From contig NZ_BRVS01000003.1 of the NCBI RefSeq assembly GCF_026011795.1, positions 62,001 to 126,000 on the forward strand: a stretch of DNA of 64,000 nucleotides. Reading direction: 5' to 3'. This DNA is from Arthrobacter mangrovi (GTDB lineage Bacteria; Actinomycetota; Actinomycetes; Actinomycetales; Micrococcaceae). The translations under genes were made by a program, and so were the position numbers. Below are positions 63,406 through 64,000 of this stretch, piece by piece. How positions within the stretch are numbered: position 1 is the first letter of the stretch; each line of letters begins with the position of its first letter. Under the pieces are notes generated by a model, which was given only the letters and a program-made list of their open reading frames with translations, made no database searches and was not told the origin of the DNA.

Positions 63406-64000
63406 ATGGCCGCAGCACCGGACCGCGAGAAGGCTTTGGAAGCAGCACTCGCGCAGATCGACAAGCAGTTCGGCAAGGGCTCCGTGATGCGTCTCGGCGA
63501 CGAGACACGTGCCCCGATCGAAACGATTTCCACCAGCTCCATCGCCCTTGACGTCGCGCTCGGCATCGGAGGCCTGCCGCGGGGCCGCGTTGTCGAGATC
63601 TACGGTCCTGAGTCGTCGGGTAAGACCACCGTGGCGCTGCACGCTGTCGCAAACGCCCAGCGCAACGGTGGCATCGCTGCCTTCATTGACGCCGAGCACG
63701 CGCTGGATCCCGAGTACGCCAAGAAGCTGGGCGTGGACACGGATGCCTTGCTGGTGTCCCAGCCGGACACCGGCGAGCAGGCCCTCGAAATCATGGACAT
63801 GCTCATCGGCTCGGGCTCGCTGGACATCATCGTGATCGACTCGGTGGCTGCCCTGGTGCCGCGGGCCGAGATCGAAGGCGAAATGGGTGACAGCCACGTC
63901 GGCCTCCAGGCCCGCCTGATGAGCCAGGCCCTCCGGAAGATCACCGGCCGCCTGAGCCAAAGCAAAACGACGGCGATCTTCATCAACCAGCTCCGCGAGA
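63406..64000 (+). CDS. recA: Recombinase A, N-terminal part (partial)
   Basis: First 198 codons of RecA, cut by the window end. Sequence: [16 protein letters not shown], Walker A GPESSGKT (67-74), [21 protein letters not shown] (Walker B and L1), [12 protein letters not shown]. Strand-exchange protein of homologous recombination and SOS co-protease. ATG 63406 follows GAGGTG. No intein is present in the visible part. Confidence 0.98.
   Translation, partial: MAAAPDREKALEAALAQIDKQFGKGSVMRLGDETRAPIETISTSSIALDVALGIGGLPRGRVVEIYGPESSGKTTVALHAVANAQRNGGIAAFIDAEHALDPEYAKKLGVDTDALLVSQPDTGEQALEIMDMLIGSGSLDIIVIDSVAALVPRAEIEGEMGDSHVGLQARLMSQALRKITGRLSQSKTTAIFINQLRE

Noticed and set aside
1-64000. CRISPR array, tRNA or rRNA genes, insertion sequences, attachment sites
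   Set aside because: No regularly spaced repeats, no transposase or integrase-like proteins and no cloverleaf-like segment were seen on reading both strands; small RNAs cannot be excluded without a covariance search.

Overview
The window is about 64 kb of very GC-rich chromosomal DNA from an actinobacterium. Protein sequences and gene order (rpsB-tsf-pyrH-frr-cdsA; dxr-rip-ispG; rimP-nusA-ylxR-infB-rbfA-truB-ribF-rpsO-pnp; dapB-dapA-rnj-ftsK-pgsA-cinA-clgR-recA) point to a Micrococcaceae member close to Arthrobacter. That genus-level guess comes from remembered sequence resemblance, not from a search. Both ends are cut: rpsB lacks its start and recA lacks its end. I saw no tRNA or rRNA gene, insertion sequence, phage gene or CRISPR array, and no gene-free stretch longer than 300 bases.

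Layout. (1) 1-4384: translation and lipid core genes (rpsB, tsf, pyrH, frr, cdsA) and a DivIVA-like protein. (2) 4381-10438: two sodium:solute symporter systems around a LytS/LytTR-type two-component pair. One symporter is encoded leftward in an operon with a small membrane protein and the response regulator; the other is encoded rightward with a DUF485 protein. The gap between kinase and second symporter operon holds three direct repeats 20-21 bp apart. (3) 10553-20533: amino-acid catabolism: alanine dehydrogenase and an Lrp regulator (leftward), a branched-chain 2-oxoacid dehydrogenase operon (E1 alpha, E1 beta, E2), then a TetR regulator divergent from an acyl-CoA dehydrogenase / CoA-transferase / MaoC hydratase operon. 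(4) 20565-29256: MEP isoprenoid genes dxr and ispG with the site-2 protease, an unknown lipoprotein, a GNAT protein and proS. (5) 29253-44907: a TSUP permease, a DUF4439 protein, then the long translation/RNA block from rimP to pnp and an M16 peptidase. (6) 44921-52365: a molybdenum block: moaD, moaA, an HTH-TOBE regulator, modABC, moeA, moaC, mog and moaE. (7) 52382-64000: lysine biosynthesis (dapB, dapA), RNase J, FtsK, PgsA, CinA, ClgR, a MarR regulator, a DUF3046 protein and recA.

How the parts fit. Regions 2 and 3 read as a carbon-source module: uptake of small monocarboxylates, conversion of alanine to pyruvate, and oxidation of branched-chain amino acids to acyl-CoA and acetoacetate-type products. 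Region 6 holds molybdate import and most of molybdopterin synthesis but no molybdoenzyme, so its client enzymes lie elsewhere. Regions 1, 4, 5 and 7 are conserved housekeeping. Regions 2-3 and 6 look like blocks inserted between genes that are often adjacent in relatives.

Two sequence-level signals stand out. First, many genes have a -10-like hexamer ending 6-8 bases before the start codon and no ribosome binding site, which implies leaderless mRNAs (dxr, yciI-like, truB, the HTH-TOBE gene, moaA, dapB, dapA, ftsK, pgsA, marR, the LytTR regulator and its kinase). Second, the ylxR-infB gap contains a chain of overlapping stop-start minicistrons (4, 5, 5 and 26 codons) built on a 14-bp tandem repeat.
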